Shown: positions 35,178-49,600 of the stretch, piece after piece | Layout of the letters: each line of letters opens with the position of its first letter | Numbering within the stretch: position 1 is the first letter of the stretch | Origin: Rotaria sordida | Taxonomy: Eukaryota; Rotifera; Eurotatoria; Philodinida; Philodinidae | Assembly (NCBI GenBank): GCA_905250125.1 | Contig: CAJNOL010000150.1 | Span: 62,001 to 126,000 of the forward strand | Direction: 5' to 3' | Length of the DNA: 64,000 nucleotides | The notes under the pieces: generated by a model | Database searches by the model: none | The model's input: only the letters and a program-made list of their open reading frames with translations | What the model was told of the DNA's origin: nothing | Translations under genes and position numbers: made by a program

Positions 35178-35894
35178 ATGGCAACATCAAATGTTACTGA
35201 AATGAAATCTGATCATGTTATTGCTTGGTTAGATAAAAATATGGGTGTCAGTCAAAATAATCGATCTAGTAAAAAAGATCTTGCCAGTAGTGCTAATGTA
35301 GATTGTATACTGTCGAACGAACGTTTGCATGATATCAACTATTTAATTCATAGTGATGATCCATATATAAATGATGAACAATGGAATGATTTGATTATAA
35401 ATGTATTACAAATGTTTACAGATGAAGAAAAATGTATAAAGTTTATTGATGATAATCTCATGGCAAATAAACAACCGTTTTTAATTGTATCTGGACAAAT
35501 AGGTGTCAGTTTTTTACCTAAGATATATCAAAAATTATCTGGTTATATTTATGTCTTCTGTGGTCAAAGACATTCACATGAATGGACCGGTGAATATTTA
35601 AATCATATTGAAATATATGATGATGAAACAGGTTGCTTTGCAAAAGTATTAATAGATATTGGCATATATTACTTAAAAAAAGGTCAAGAAGAAACATCAA
35701 ATCTAACAAGTTCAATTAAGTATCTTGAATGGGCTCGATGATTATTTATGCGTGCTGCTCAACTTGATGGTAACAAAAGAAAAGATTATATTGATATAAT
35801 AGATGAAACATTGACTGTACTGAAAGCATCACAATCAAATAATAACAACGATGATCAAATGGAACAAATAGCGCAAGATGCTAATGAAGGTTAA
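35178..35894 (+). pseudogene. Rotifer-type 'WLD' domain protein, interrupted by one in-frame TGA
   Basis: A single-exon reading frame of 238 codons before TAA (35892-35894), broken once by TGA at 35739-35741 (codon 188). The part before it (187 aa) contains DHVIAWLDKNMGVSQ near the N-terminus and IYVFCGQRHSHEWTGEYLNH and DIGIYYLKKGQ later. The part after it (LFMRAAQLDGNKRKDYIDII and onward) continues smoothly as the helical tail. From memory, this N-terminal module ('VIVWLD', 'IYIFCG...W') recurs in many bdelloid proteins, often ahead of TPR or ADP-ribosyltransferase domains; its function is unknown to me. The preceding codon is CGA and the stop could have arisen from CGA by one C-to-T change. 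Whether it is a dead gene, a truncated 187-aa protein or a read-through product cannot be told here. Confidence 0.65.
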
Positions 35895-37646
35895 ATAACT
35901 TGACGAACTACTTTTTTTTTCATTTTTCATGACGTGTACTATAAATAATATTAACAACTCTTCTATAAAATAATGTTTCGCCTTAATTTTATGAATCTTC
36001 TTAAATCCTAGAGTGCAAACGCTTCCTAGTTCGCACTTTTACTTATTAAGAAAGCAATAGTTTCTTTCTTAGACTGGTGGGTTGTGGATATGGATAGGCG
36101 CGTGTAGAACCTACATCCTTTTTGCACTTACCCGTAATCAATGTCTGACAGTCCTTGAATCTATCTTCGTGGCTTTCTTTTTTAGAATTTTGGACATATC
36201 ATGTGATCTTATGTTTGACAATATTTTAACAACTTTTGATTATATTTTCTTCGACGTGATACGTGATTGATCAATTTTTGATGTATCAAATAAATCTTTA
36301 TTTTGTTTCTATCTGACAGGTTAATAGCGCATGGATTTTAATTCACATTCAATATAATTTAACGTAGATTTATTTGACGTTTTAGAACTTAATAGATATA
36401 GTTTGATAAACAAAATTTCATAACATTATAGTAGAAAAAGTAACATGTTCAAAACTCTGAGAAAAACATGATGAAAAAAGTGATTCTCGATATTGATTGA
36501 TATTTTACATCTTAATAATTGTTATATAAGATTGGATTATCTGAATCAACAAATAAGAACAAAGAAACCCGAGAAGAAAGATCGCCTACAGCTATACTTA
36601 TCTACTATGTATTAGTTCGATAATAGGAAGAAACCAAGTGTGAACAATTCCTTTTAGTAGAAGCTAGAAGTACATTTGAACTTTCGATATAGATATTCCA
36701 TATATCGTGTGTTCTAATTCCATTCGAGATTATCTTGTCAAAAGTAGAATTGATTTTGTGTTCGATAAGCTCAAAAAAAAACGAAATTTTTCTTCTAAAG
36801 TTCGAATAATTTCTGAAATCTCGAATTTTTCTTTTTGTACTAATAAAATTTTTCCCGTATGATTCAGTTCAATAAGTTCTTTCGTTAGATGAACTTCTTC
36901 AACACGTTTATCTTCATTCCGATGAAACTTTTGTTATTTCATTTAAATAGCTTTTCTTTAATTTTTTGTTGTTTTTTTTTTTGTGAAGAATACACCTTGT
37001 TTATTTGAGAAAGGGAAAAAATGCAATTTCAAATCAAGAAAAAAAGAAAGAGAAATATAGTTAACTAAATATAGTCATAAATGAGTGTGTTTAAAAAGAG
37101 AAAAGAAATGATGATAAAAAATTTTTGAATAACATAAATATGACCAATATAGACAACAAAATTATAGCTAGGTCAAAAAAAAAGAAGGAGAGAGAGAAAG
37201 ATAGAAAATATATTTGACACAATCAGAAGGCCACATTTAAAAAAATTAATCTAAATAATTGAAAATGAAAAACTACAATAATACTAGATGGCATCGTGAG
37301 ATTAAAAATGAACAAAGAAAAAAAGAAAAGCAAATGCAAAAGCAACAAAAAGAAAAATTAATTTTAAAGATAGATTTTTTTTTCATGTTCGAAAAATATG
37401 TTCTATTCTACGGTAATTAGAAGAAAATTCACTGTTATCTAATGATGACACCTTTTATTTTTTTGAAGGCTTAAAGACGACTACTTTTTTTAAAATGTTT
37501 CACAACTATTTTGATCACACTGTTCTGAAAGAAACCGATTATCTATATATTTATATTTGTATATATATATATATGCTTCTCTAATGTCTACAGATAATCA
37601 AATATGTGTAAAAACAAAGAAAAAGACAAGGCACAGGAATCAAATT
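35895..37646. other. Intergenic, downstream of rootletin
   Basis: No gene seen. AT-rich, with A-rich tracts at 37000-37380 and an (AT)n run near 37560-37575; the last few hundred bases will include the rootletin 3' UTR. Confidence 0.5.
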
Positions 37647-40600
37647 TTAATAGCGTGGTCGTGATGAACGTACACGCGTACTCGGTGATTGAGAACCGAG
37701 TTGACACGGTGATGATGATGATGCGGCTACAGCAGCTGCAGCTCGCATTGAACGTAAAGCAATGGATGGTGATATTGTACGTCGAGTTGGTGAACGATAA
37801 CGTACAGGGGGTTCATGCAAATCAGTTAATCGTCTTGTTTCATGATCCAAAAGAACAGGATCAAGACAACATGGATCATGAGAAACAATTGATATTGAAT
37901 CAGTTATTTCACGACGAAGAGCATTTGTATCGTCACAACTTGTTATTGAACGATGAAGTAATGATTTACGTCCACGAATTTCTTGATGTAATTGTTCTTT
38001 AAGTGCTGTTATCTATTTATTTAATTTAAAATTGAATAAAAAAAAACAAAGAAAATGAAAACAAAATTACCTGTTCTTCAAGACCTTTAACACGAGCACG
38101 ATGTGCTTTTTCTCGTGCTTCTAAAGCACGTTCAGCGGCTGTTTGTGATGATCGAATACGTTCTGTTTCAAGTTCGGTTTCACGTCGATTACGTGTATTA
38201 AAATCAATTAAACTAAAAAAAAAACGTATTTATAAAACGAATCATTTTCTATTCTGAGCTTCTCATATATGAATTCCCGCTCTTCATCAATAAGACTTTC
38301 GCTAATTACTAGCCAAAGTGTAGGGAAGGTACTGCCAAAAGTTCTATTGATGAACTTCGAGGTATAAGTTTGAGTATATAACTAATCAACTTACCGTTGT
38401 GCATGTTGATGTTCTGATTCATTAAGAATAGCTTGTAAATTTTCAACTTGTCTTTGTAAAGTTAGATTTTCTTCTTCAACTCGACGAAATTGTCGATCAA
38501 TTTCAGCACGATCCCATGAACGTACAATATCTTCGGTAATAAGACGATCACGTTCAACCTTTATTATTTTAGTTTGAAAAAAAAAAAAAAAGAAATAATA
38601 TTTTGTTTGAATAATTAACAAACCTTATCTAATGTTTTCTTTAAAACACATTTATCTTTTTCTAAACGTAATTTTGATCGTTCAACATCACGTTTTTCAA
38701 TATCAAGATTGCCTAATTGTCGTTGTAAGTAACTAATTTTTTCTTGTAAAGCTTGTTTATCAGCAGTTAAAATAGAAATTTTTTGAATTGCTTCTTGTTC
38801 ACTTTCTTGACGTTGAACGAGAAGCTGAAATAAAAAAAAACAAAAAAAAAACATCAATTAAATATAATTTTCATTTTTCTTCTATTTTAAATTTACAGTA
38901 TTTGCATTACGTAATTGATTTTCTAATTCATGTCGTCTCATCTCGGAATCAGTAACTTCATTTTGTAGATGATGTACACGTTCAAGTAATTCATGATTTT
39001 GTTTTTTAAGTTCAGTTATTTGTGAACTAAATAAAAATAAAATTTTGTTTTTTTCGTTTAAATATATATGTAATTCATTTTTACCGTGCTTGTTCAAGTT
39101 TTTCTTGTGCAACACGTCGTTCAGATTCACTACTTTGTACAGCATTTTGTATACCACCAAGTTTTTGTTGTAAATCAGCTGTTTGATAATTTGATTGTGA
39201 TAATGTTTGATTAAGTGATTGTACACGTGTTTTTAAATTTGATTCACCTTCTTCAGCTTTAGCTAATGTTAATGAAAGACGATCAACACTTAATTGTAAT
39301 GATTGACATTTATCTTCACGTTCCTGTTGTTGTTTTTTTTGTAAATTGAAAGAAAAATTTTATTTAAATAAACAAAACAAAAAGAGGAAGAATTTCATTT
39401 TACTTGAATTTGTCTAATTAATGTTTCACATCGTTCTTGATGAACTTGAATTTCTGTGTCTTTATCAGTTAATGTCATATTTAAACGTTGAATTTCACCT
39501 TCTAATGCTCGTCTATTCATTTCAAGTTCAGTTGCACGAGCTTCACTTTCATCTAATGCTCGTTTTAATGAACGTTTATCATCAGATAAACGTGATTCAC
39601 TTGATTTGGCTAAACCAATTTTTTCCTAGAAACAAAAGAACAATTTCAAATAATTTTTCCACAAAAAAAAACACAAAATCATACAAGAGTTTGTTTCTTT
39701 TCATTTTCCATAGCTAATAATTGTCGTTCAAGTCCACTTATTTGATCTAACATTGTTTTACGTTCACGTTCATTACGTCGTATTGTTTCTTCTTGTAATA
39801 CGAGAGCACTTTGGGCACCTTGTAAACGAGTATCAACACCTTTCTTATCTAAGAAACGAACAACGAAATGTATATATATATCGATTCAATGAACATAACG
39901 TATCATACCTTCTTCAGTTGATAAAAGTGTTTTTTGTAATTGACTAAATCGTTGTTCAGTTCTTTGAAGATTTTCTTCAATTTCTTTGACTGTTCGTCGA
40001 AGTTGTGTAACTTCAACTTTAAAAAAATAAAAAAATAATTTAATTTATATGTCTCTTTTTTTTTTATTTCTTCTTGTCTATTTAAATATCTTACCAACAC
40101 AATCATCTCGTTCACGTTCTGTTGTTATAAAATTTTGAACAAATTCTCTTAATGCTGTACGAATTTGTTCTGGATCAATATCAGCAACATCAACAAATGT
40201 TGAACCTGGTGATTGTTCATCATCTAAACCTGGTGAATATGAACGATGATGTGGACTTCGTGATGTTCGACGTAAAATAGGTGATGCACGATTTTCATGA
40301 CTATCAAAACCTTTTGTTGGTGATATTGGTCGACGACGAATATTTGGACTTGGTGAACGACTTCGAAGTCGTGTACCACTACTACTACGTGGTCCATAAC
40401 CAATTGTACGACGTAAACTTGATACAATACTACCTAATTTATATTCAGCATCACGTTTAGCTCCTTCGACACTTAAAAAAGAAAAGACAACAAAAAATGT
40501 TTCTTTGTTGTTTTTTTTTTTGTTAAAAGCAATTAGTTTGAAAATTTTTATTACCGTGCTAATTGTGCATCAAGTGCACTTGCTCGTCCTTCAGCACCTG

Positions 40601-43600
40601 ATAATGCAATACGTAATTCAGAAATCATTTGATTAGCACCATCAAGTGCTAATTCAACATTTCGTCGTTCATCAATTGCTTTACGTTCTATAAATAAATA
40701 ATAGAATACTTTTAATCTCTCTCTCTCTCATTTCTTTTTTTTATTTATTTATTGATTTTTTTTACCAAGACGTCGAGATTCTTCAACAGCTAATTTATAA
40801 TCACGTTCTTTCATTCGTTGTTCATCTTCTAATTCAACATAATGTCGTTGTATATTAGCTAATTCTTTACGTAAAACTTCTCGTGATGCTTCAGCTTCAA
40901 CAAAACGTTGTTTTTGTCCAAATACTTCACGACGCATTTCATCTTCACGTTGTTCATCTTGTCTTACACGATCAGCTAAATCTTCTAATTCTTTAGATTT
41001 CTTTTTTGTTTCACCATCAAGTAATTTAACATGACGACGTAATTCTTGTAATTCACGTCGAGCTTCTAATCGTGAACGTTCAACCTCACGTAAATTATGA
41101 CGTAAATCAGTGATATCTTTTTGACATTGACATTTTTGTTCTTCAAGAACTAGAAAAAATTCATATAATAGCATACGTAGTAATAGTTATTGTTCTGGTG
41201 AATGACAAAATTTTGCTGATGATGTTTTCTAAACTAGTTTTCAGTTATAGTGTAAGAGACTAGGTAATAATCAAAATAATGAATACCAAATTTTCATTGT
41301 CTATCCTAAGTTTCGAAATGCTATTGAACTACAGAGCAGTAAAGTCGAGTTAGACTCCGTTATGAGTTTTAAAAGACTTGGTACAGCATGAAAGATTATG
41401 TTAATATGATGGATTGAATTTTTATCAATGATAGAAAGATGAATATGACTCATCGGTATGTGCAACCAGGGTAGAGCCCACCGAATTGATCCCGGATTCG
41501 AAGACTTTAAACTCGAGGAACTCTAGTGTTTTATCAAATCAATGAAAAAATTCCACATTTCGATAATGTTTGAAACATTTTGAATAAGTAGATTTTGTAG
41601 AGAAAATAATGGCGCAGTTTTTGAGAAAGTTTCACGAATTTTTTTTTTTTGTTGCAGGGAAAGTGGTTGCAGTAGCCAGAGCTCATTGTATTGCTGTCAT
41701 TTCTACGACATTCTGAGCCATATATGTCTCAGTAGAAAAAGAGAATTTATCAAGTGTCTATATGCATTCTGTAGAACGAAAAAAAGCGCATCGAACTATA
41801 GTATTCTACATCAAAAATATTTATAGATTGAAGAAGTTCGTTCGTCCAATTTCTTAAATATGCATTTAGCTTGGATACACAAGTCGATTAGCCATATTAG
41901 CGTCCTATTATTGATAAGAACTAAATCCATAGCATCACTATATGCAGAACTACATAAACTTTCATACTGTAAATATTTTAAAAGACTTATACTTAATTGA
42001 GCAATTATGAAATTCAGCAATAAAAAGAAAATAAAATGAGCAGTAATGAAATTTAGCAATAATTATATAGAATGAGCAATAATCTATTTAGATTAAAGGT
42101 CAATTTTATATAAAAAGGGTATTATAGTGTGACTCGCTTATACATCTTTTTTTTTCTCTTTCTTCTCTTCTACGATGTCGTGAAGATGACAAGTACGACA
42201 CATATGTCTTTTCTTTCCTTCACTTGGATATTTCTCTTCTCTTAATGTTGTTCAGGTATACTTCCTTATTCGTCATACGTTCTTTCTGGGTATTCGATTT
42301 TTTTCCTAGCTCATTTATATATGTAATTGCTATTTCTCCAATAAAGTAGTAGTCCAGTATTGATGTGTTAGATCAATCACCCGTAAACCAAGAGCAATAT
42401 GAATTCATTTATATGTACAAATACGTATTTTTTTAGTTTTCTTTTTTCTTTAATTCATATAAAATAATGTAGTTTTTCTTTGTTTTATTGTTAAAATATG
42501 AAATTGCTACTGCTACTTAATGAATTAATTATTATACATTTAATAACATAAATTACTCAAATAAATGCAAGCTATTTTAAAAAGCTTCTAGGAATCAGAA
42601 AACTTCGATCTGTAAATATAAGAAAAGCTTTTCTCACTAATCCTAATAGTGCGTGATCACGAAATGACATAAATTTGCAGAGGATATATTTCATTCATAT
42701 GCGGTAATAGTTAATTATCGATAAACGAATCATATTCTTTATATATATATTTAACAAAAACTCTAAAAGAAATGGTTTTTTTTCTATTATTTACCAACAA
42801 TTCGTTGTTTAGCTTCTTCTAAATATTGTTTTAAATCAATTTTTTCATTTTCAACACTCTTTAATTTTGTACGTAAATCATCACTTGAACGTAATGATAA
42901 ATCTTTATCACGTTGTTCATCTTGTAAATAACGTTTTAAATCTTGTATTTCTTTTCGTTGTAAATTAATATTTTCATCAAATTCTCTAATACGTCGATTT
43001 GATTCAATTAAATCACGTTTTAATTGATCACGATTATCTTCATTTAATTTTAATTGTGTTTTTAATTCAGAATTTTCATGATTTTGTAATTGATTTTTTT
43101 GTCTTAATTGTTCAAGATCATTATGTAATGATTTAATATCACGATCATTAGATATAGTTGAATCTTCAAATTTAATATGAAATTTTTTTAATTCATCTTG
43201 TAATGATATTATCATTTGACGATCTTGTTCACGTTGTAATGCAGCATCACGACGACATTTATCATATTCAACTTGTAAACGTAATAAATCATCTTTTGTT
43301 AATGAGATTTTTTCTGCTAAAGCATTACGCTCAGATTGTGCAATAGAAAGAAACTAGAGAGAAGAAAAAAAAAATAAGCTGGAGATCATTTGGTAATCTC
43401 AAGTTTTATTTAGATAAAAGCTACAGCTAAGTTCAATATAAAATTTTTTGTTACAAAAGAAGTATCTGCTCGACAAAACAATCGACTTCAATATTTTGTT
43501 TTTATGGCAATTTCGAAAAGGTACTTATAGAGTTTAGCAAAAGCCTATTGGTTCTCAAAGATACTTTGTTTAAAACTTCGGAAACTTTTTTATGGAAGCT

Positions 43601-46600
43601 AATCAAATTGAATTCTCTATATGCAGATTAAAATTCGCAATCCAAATCCTTTTGAAGATTCCCTCGTTAGTTGTTTTTAGTAATCGAAACAATTAGATTA
43701 CGAATTCTCTTGTTTGATGATTTCTGTTATTTCGATTACGGTTATGTAGAATGCTACCAAAAGTAATTTTATTGGCATGATATTTAGAGAAGATCGATTT
43801 GATACAGAGTTCTATTCACTCATTCAGAGTCCTCATATTCAATTACTTTTAAAATACCTGATTTCCCTGCCCAATCTCTGGAAAATATATGATGGGGATA
43901 CAACAACGTAAAAAGTACTCTGCTCGGTCAATAATCCAAGATTAATCAATAGGAGGGTAGAGCTGAGTTTTCAACCTAGTACATTTGTCAATCATTACAT
44001 CTATAAAGAATGCGAGAAAAACTTTTTTCTTATGTTCTACATGCGAAAACATAAGACAATATGGTTTTGTTATAACTCATGTCGCAATTTTGTTTGTCAG
44101 TAAACATTGGTACAGCAACACTCATAGAACAGCCTATCGTCTACGTATCGAATTGCAACTAGCTTGTAGTCAGTATATCCAGGACTGTGCCAAGGTAAAG
44201 ATTGGAGTGTGACTCTTCCCCCCGAGACACCCTTGAGTATACTGATGATGTTTTCCCATCACCGATATTACGGTCACGAATGAAACACTGTTTAAATAAT
44301 CTTACATACATATAACAATGCTCTGACGCTATTTATAAAAGTCAATTTCTTGCTCTTTTTCGTTCGAATAAGCATTTAGCTGAAATAAACGATATTTTTT
44401 AATACAAAAAAAAAGTTGTGTAAATGACAAAATGCCATTTCCTGAAATATCTGAGACAAGTCAGATTATACTGAATGGTTTGCCGATAGTTTTAGTCCTG
44501 TTTGCATTACATATGAATGTGGTACGACCGACTTTCCTTCGGTTGGCTCTTATTCTAATATCCTATTCTCTTTATATTAGCAAATAAAATTTAGGACATT
44601 GACAATATCTGTATCAAAAAGAAAATATTAATGTTGATTATTTCGAATCAATATTAGAAATTTTTTTGTTTTGTTTTCTTATGTTCTTACTTTTTGTTTT
44701 TCATTTTCAGCTTCGATTAATGCTTGATCACGTTCTGTAATAGCATTAGCTAATTCATAATGTAAATCTTCTTTTTCGCTTTCATGTCGTTGTGTTGTTT
44801 CATCTTTTTCTTTTGTAAATAATCGAATAGTTTCTTCACGTGCCGTTTCTAATTCATGACGAAGTTTTTCACGTTCACGTGTCATACGTTCAATATCATC
44901 TTCATGTGCTTGATGATGTTGTTGAATAAGTATATCTTTATCTTTTTCTAATTGTGCTAAACGTTGTTGTAATTGATCTCGTGTACGAGTTGATTTTTCA
45001 ATTTCAGCATTTAATTCAACATGAAGTCGTTGTATTTCACCTTGAAGTTGTTCTCTACGTAAGAGTAATTCTTGATTTTCACCTTCTAGTTGTTGCTTTT
45101 TGACTTCAAGTTGACTGATAGTACTGTGAGCCTCATAGAGATTGGTCTCCAGAGCTTCTTTGCTAGAGAAACAAAAAAATGAGATTTTATTTAGAAAAAA
45201 AAAAAAAAAGAAATGACTCCGACATACTCAGCACGCAATACGCTAATTGTCTAGAAAGGAAAAGAGAAAAAGATTTTTTTTTTCTTCTTTTATTGAATAG
45301 AATAATTTTTGAGTATTTACTGAATTTAATGTTTGATTGTCTCGCTCAGTGCCAGTAAGATCGACAACCAGATTACCACGTTCTTTAGTTAATTCTTCTT
45401 TTTCTTTATTTAAACGTAAGTTATGTTCGCTAAGTCGTTCAACATCTTTTTTCGCAGCAATTAAATCTTCAGCTAAAGTATTTTTTAATCGAGTCAGCTA
45501 AGTAAAAAGAAATATATATATATATATATATAAATTTACTTTTATTTTTTTCTTTTTTCGTAAAAGTTTAATTTTTTACCTGTTGAAATTGTTCGATAAT
45601 TTCAGCTTTATCTTTATGAACGATACTCAATTCTTGTTCAATTTGTTGACGACTAACTTCAGTTAATTGAAGACGATGAAGAAGTGCTAAAAGAAATATG
45701 TATTAGAAATATTAGTCGATACTTTCTTTTTAAGGATTAATAAACTATAATTGACGATTTATCAGTAGATTTCATTGACTATCTTATTGAGTAGTAATAG
45801 AAAAACAATAAATGTGTTACATGAGAAAGTTGATCCAGGCTAACTTTTTCCGTTCTTGATCAAATTTAACGCTATCTGGTACTTAAGGGTTTTAGACTAC
45901 GCTCTTTCTTTTGTCTAGCGGACACTTTTGTCCGAGATACTCTGGAATAGATTTTCTAGAAAATCTTGGTGTTTGGATCAATGCTCGCGAAAGTTTTTTT
46001 GTTTTAACAGTCTATAATGATAGAGCAACCAATTCTCTACAAAATGAGATGTCTTCGAGCTATCTACGATGTTTTTAGTCGAGTTAACATCAATTTTAGT
46101 GAAAGGCAAAAGCTATTTTTTCGTTTAGAGAGCTCGAAGACATCTCTTTTTGTAGAGAATTGGTTGCTCTATCATGATAGGTTGTTAAAACAAAAGAAGT
46201 TTTTGCGACTATTGATTCAGAAAGCAAAATTTTCTAGAAAACTTACTTCGGAGCATCTTGGACAAAAGAAAGAGCGTAGTCTGAAACCCTTAAGTATCAG
46301 ATAGTGTTAAAATCAGCTGTACTCTTATCGAGTGAGATTTTTCATTATTACGAAAAATATTCAAAAAAAACCGACCAATGATTAGTTCTCTTATTTTTGC
46401 AATAAAAACCAAGGAAGACGAAGAAGAATATCCTTACGTTGAGATATGGTGTGTTGCCTAGTAGCAGATTCAATAGCTCGATATCTTTCCTACAAATAAT
46501 CTTAGTTATAGCTCCAGATAGAAGACCAGTCTGACAAAGATTTCTTATGCTGAGGCTTGAATACAGTACCTTGTAGATACGTGTTAGACTACATAGCCGC

Positions 46601-49600
46601 ACACATTGGTCGTTGGAGCTCATATTTGGCTCAGAAAGAGGTCTCGATGAAACTAGCAAAACTCTACAATGGTTTATCTCCATGAATCGTTAGAGCTGAG
46701 TTAGGACTATTTTACTGAATTTTCGATCGAGTTTTAGATGCTTACCGAAAAATTAAATTACAGAGTTTCATTCTAGAACTTTGGCTATGGATACGTCTAA
46801 TAACTCTTAGAATATCCTGAAAGTTTCAGCCGAAAAGAATATTCTTTTGTCAAAATATTGAATTTTCAAAAATAACCCTTTGCTTCATCGAGACCTGCTT
46901 ATGAGTTCAATATGAGCTCAAACAACAGATATCAGTCATAGCGAAACTTTAAAATCTATCATGCAAAAATAAATATCACGGTTTGTAAAGCAAATTAAAC
47001 CATTAAAAACTGTTTTTACATTTTGAATTATTTGTCAAATATAACTTCTAAAGGAATTCTGAATACATATTTGGAAAGAGCGAAAAACTTTGATTTTCAC
47101 TAACTACTTTTGGCTGTAACAAACTGCTGAAAAAAATGAGCGGATATTTTGTGCCAAGACTTATGTTGTTTAGCATAAGTATCAATCGTATAGTTATATT
47201 TTTTAACGAGTCAATCAAGGTAAAAAAAGAATATTTTTCTCAATTCATCTGTAATTAAATATTATTTTTTTTTGTCGAAGAAAAATTTAAATTTTCCTAT
47301 CATATTCAAATTATTAGAAAATATTATTTCGAATAAAAACATTGTCTTCTATTAGAATTTCCACTTACTATCTCGTTCATTCTCAACATCAATTTTTTCT
47401 TGTTCAACTTTGACAAGTTCCTAAAAAACATAAATTTCATTTTCGAATAATTTAATTAACAAGAAAAAAAAGAAATACCTGACGAAGTGTTGATTTATCT
47501 AATTCAGCATCAGATTTTTCATGATGAATAGAATTCTTTTCTTGTTCAACCTATGTAGAATTTTTTTTTTAATATGAAATCCATTTAATTGCATCTTTTT
47601 ACATACCAAAAGAATTATTTTATTTAATTCAATTTTATCTTGAGCAAGTCCTTCATTAAGTGCTTGAACTTTACAAAGAAGATCTCTTAAAGCTGCACTT
47701 TCACTACGTTCTTTACTAAGATCAAGTTCAACTTCAGCTCGATAAGATTCTGAACGTGAAAGTGCATCAGCTAATGATTGAAAAAAACAAAATATTCATA
47801 GTAATCTCTTTTCATTATTCAAAATAATTAACTTACTTAGAACATGTTTTTCTTGTGTTAAAACATCTTTAGCTAATTTTTCTTTATGATATTGTTCACG
47901 TAATTCTGTAACATCATTTTTTAATTGTGATATTTTACTTTCAAGATTTTCAATAACTTTAATACAACGTTCATTTTCTTTAACTTGTCGAATTCTATCT
48001 TTTTGTAAATCTTCTTTTTCTTCGCCAACTATATCACGTTGACGTTGGAATTCTGTATTTGCTTGTTGTAAACGTTCATAATCAGCACGTAAAGAATCAA
48101 TTTGAGAATTAAGTGTCTTTCAAAAATAAAAGAATTATTTTTAAAAGATCTTTCTATAAATAGGAACATGTTCGATAAAATTTCTCTTCGCCTTTGCACT
48201 TTCTTCTAGAAACATCCGAATGTGTACTGAACTATTGTTTTTCTTTAATAAATTGGTTCTTCGCAGACAATCATACTCGTTGATGTTAGTTTGGGACTAT
48301 TAGATGTTGTACCAGAGGTCCAACCGGGTCACGTTTTGAAGGTCTGTGTGGCCTATCAACTTTTTCAAGCGAATAAAATAGTGATGATAGATTAGAAACT
48401 AGAGGTCCAAAGAGAGCACTAAGGCTACTATCCTACCCGAGCCTGATCTGCCTGTCATGGGCACAGGCCATGATTTTCAGACCAGTGCCAATTACAAGTC
48501 CAAAAAGGTGGCTGGCCTGTCTAGGCCTGCCACTTACGCTGGTCTGACAATCGTGGCCTGTGCCTATGACAGGCAGATCAGGCTCGGATAGGATAGTAGC
48601 CTTAGTGCCCTCTTCGGATCTTTGGTTTCTAGTCTGTCATCATTATTTTATTCCCTTGAAAAAGTTGACACGCCGCACAGGCCTACAAAACATGGCCTGA
48701 TTGGACCTCTGCATTGTATCAAGATGTTAGTGAATATGACTTTTTTAAGGAAGTTAATAGAAGATTCCGGGTCTTTTAATGTGTCGAGGCCTTTAGTTTA
48801 TATGTTATGATGAGACGTTAGTAATATACGGTCTGTCATGACCCGTAGAGATAAAATTTTCTTCAATTCAATTGATAGACATGTTCTATCTGTTGGTATA
48901 AAAGTTTTTGTTACGAATGTCAAGTAGGATGGAAAATCCGCTAATAAAATTTTAAGAGAAAATGTTTCCAAGGATGAAACTACTTTTGAGTTGGGACTGT
49001 ATGCGTCATGTAGATTATGTATACCTTGAAAAAAGTTCGGATTATTAGCTTATTGCTACCGAGATATTGCATTTTTACGATGATTTTTAAAACAATACCC
49101 TCTGAAATACCGGGAAAACTAAATTTTGAATTTCGACTTGAAGAGCTTTGCATAGAGAAAGGTCTTAATGAGAACATTTACTTATGAAAGTTTTAGATCA
49201 TTTTGTTCTTTCTACTATAAGGTACGACTATGGTAAAAATACGGTTTTTTTAACTCCGCTCATAGACACCTGCGGTTCTTGTTTCCGCGGTATTGTGCTA
49301 AAAGAATACCGTAAAAATGTAGTATCTCGGAAAGAATAAGTTAATAGTCCGAAATTTTTTTAGAGTATTCATAGCTTTTTTTAGGACCTACACATTGCAC
49401 ATATTCTTGATTCAAATGCGATTTGACACTTAGAAACGTTTCCTCATTAGCTGGAAAAACATCGAATGTCTGAGCTTATGAAAATAACCACGTCATCCTT
49501 GTTCAAGATTCGAATTCGTTCAAAGTATTCTTCTATTTAAGTTCTATCAAAATAGTTAGTACAAACATTTCTAAACTTAGTTATACGTTTTTCAAGAACA

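Noticed and set aside
35739..35741. Selenocysteine reading of the TGA
   Set aside because: No cysteine-like conserved position in the family pattern as I recall it, and no obvious SECIS-like stem downstream; nonsense mutation is simpler.
37604..38002. 132-codon plus-strand ORF
   Set aside because: Antisense shadow of the last rootletin exon, whose minus-strand frame carries the phase-consistent coding sequence.
46017..46304. 95-codon plus-strand ORF
   Set aside because: It lies wholly within the 45.9 kb palindrome; both halves encode mirror sequence, so the ORF is by chance.
48622..48810. 62-codon plus-strand ORF
   Set aside because: It overlaps the right arm of the GC-rich palindrome; no protein motif.
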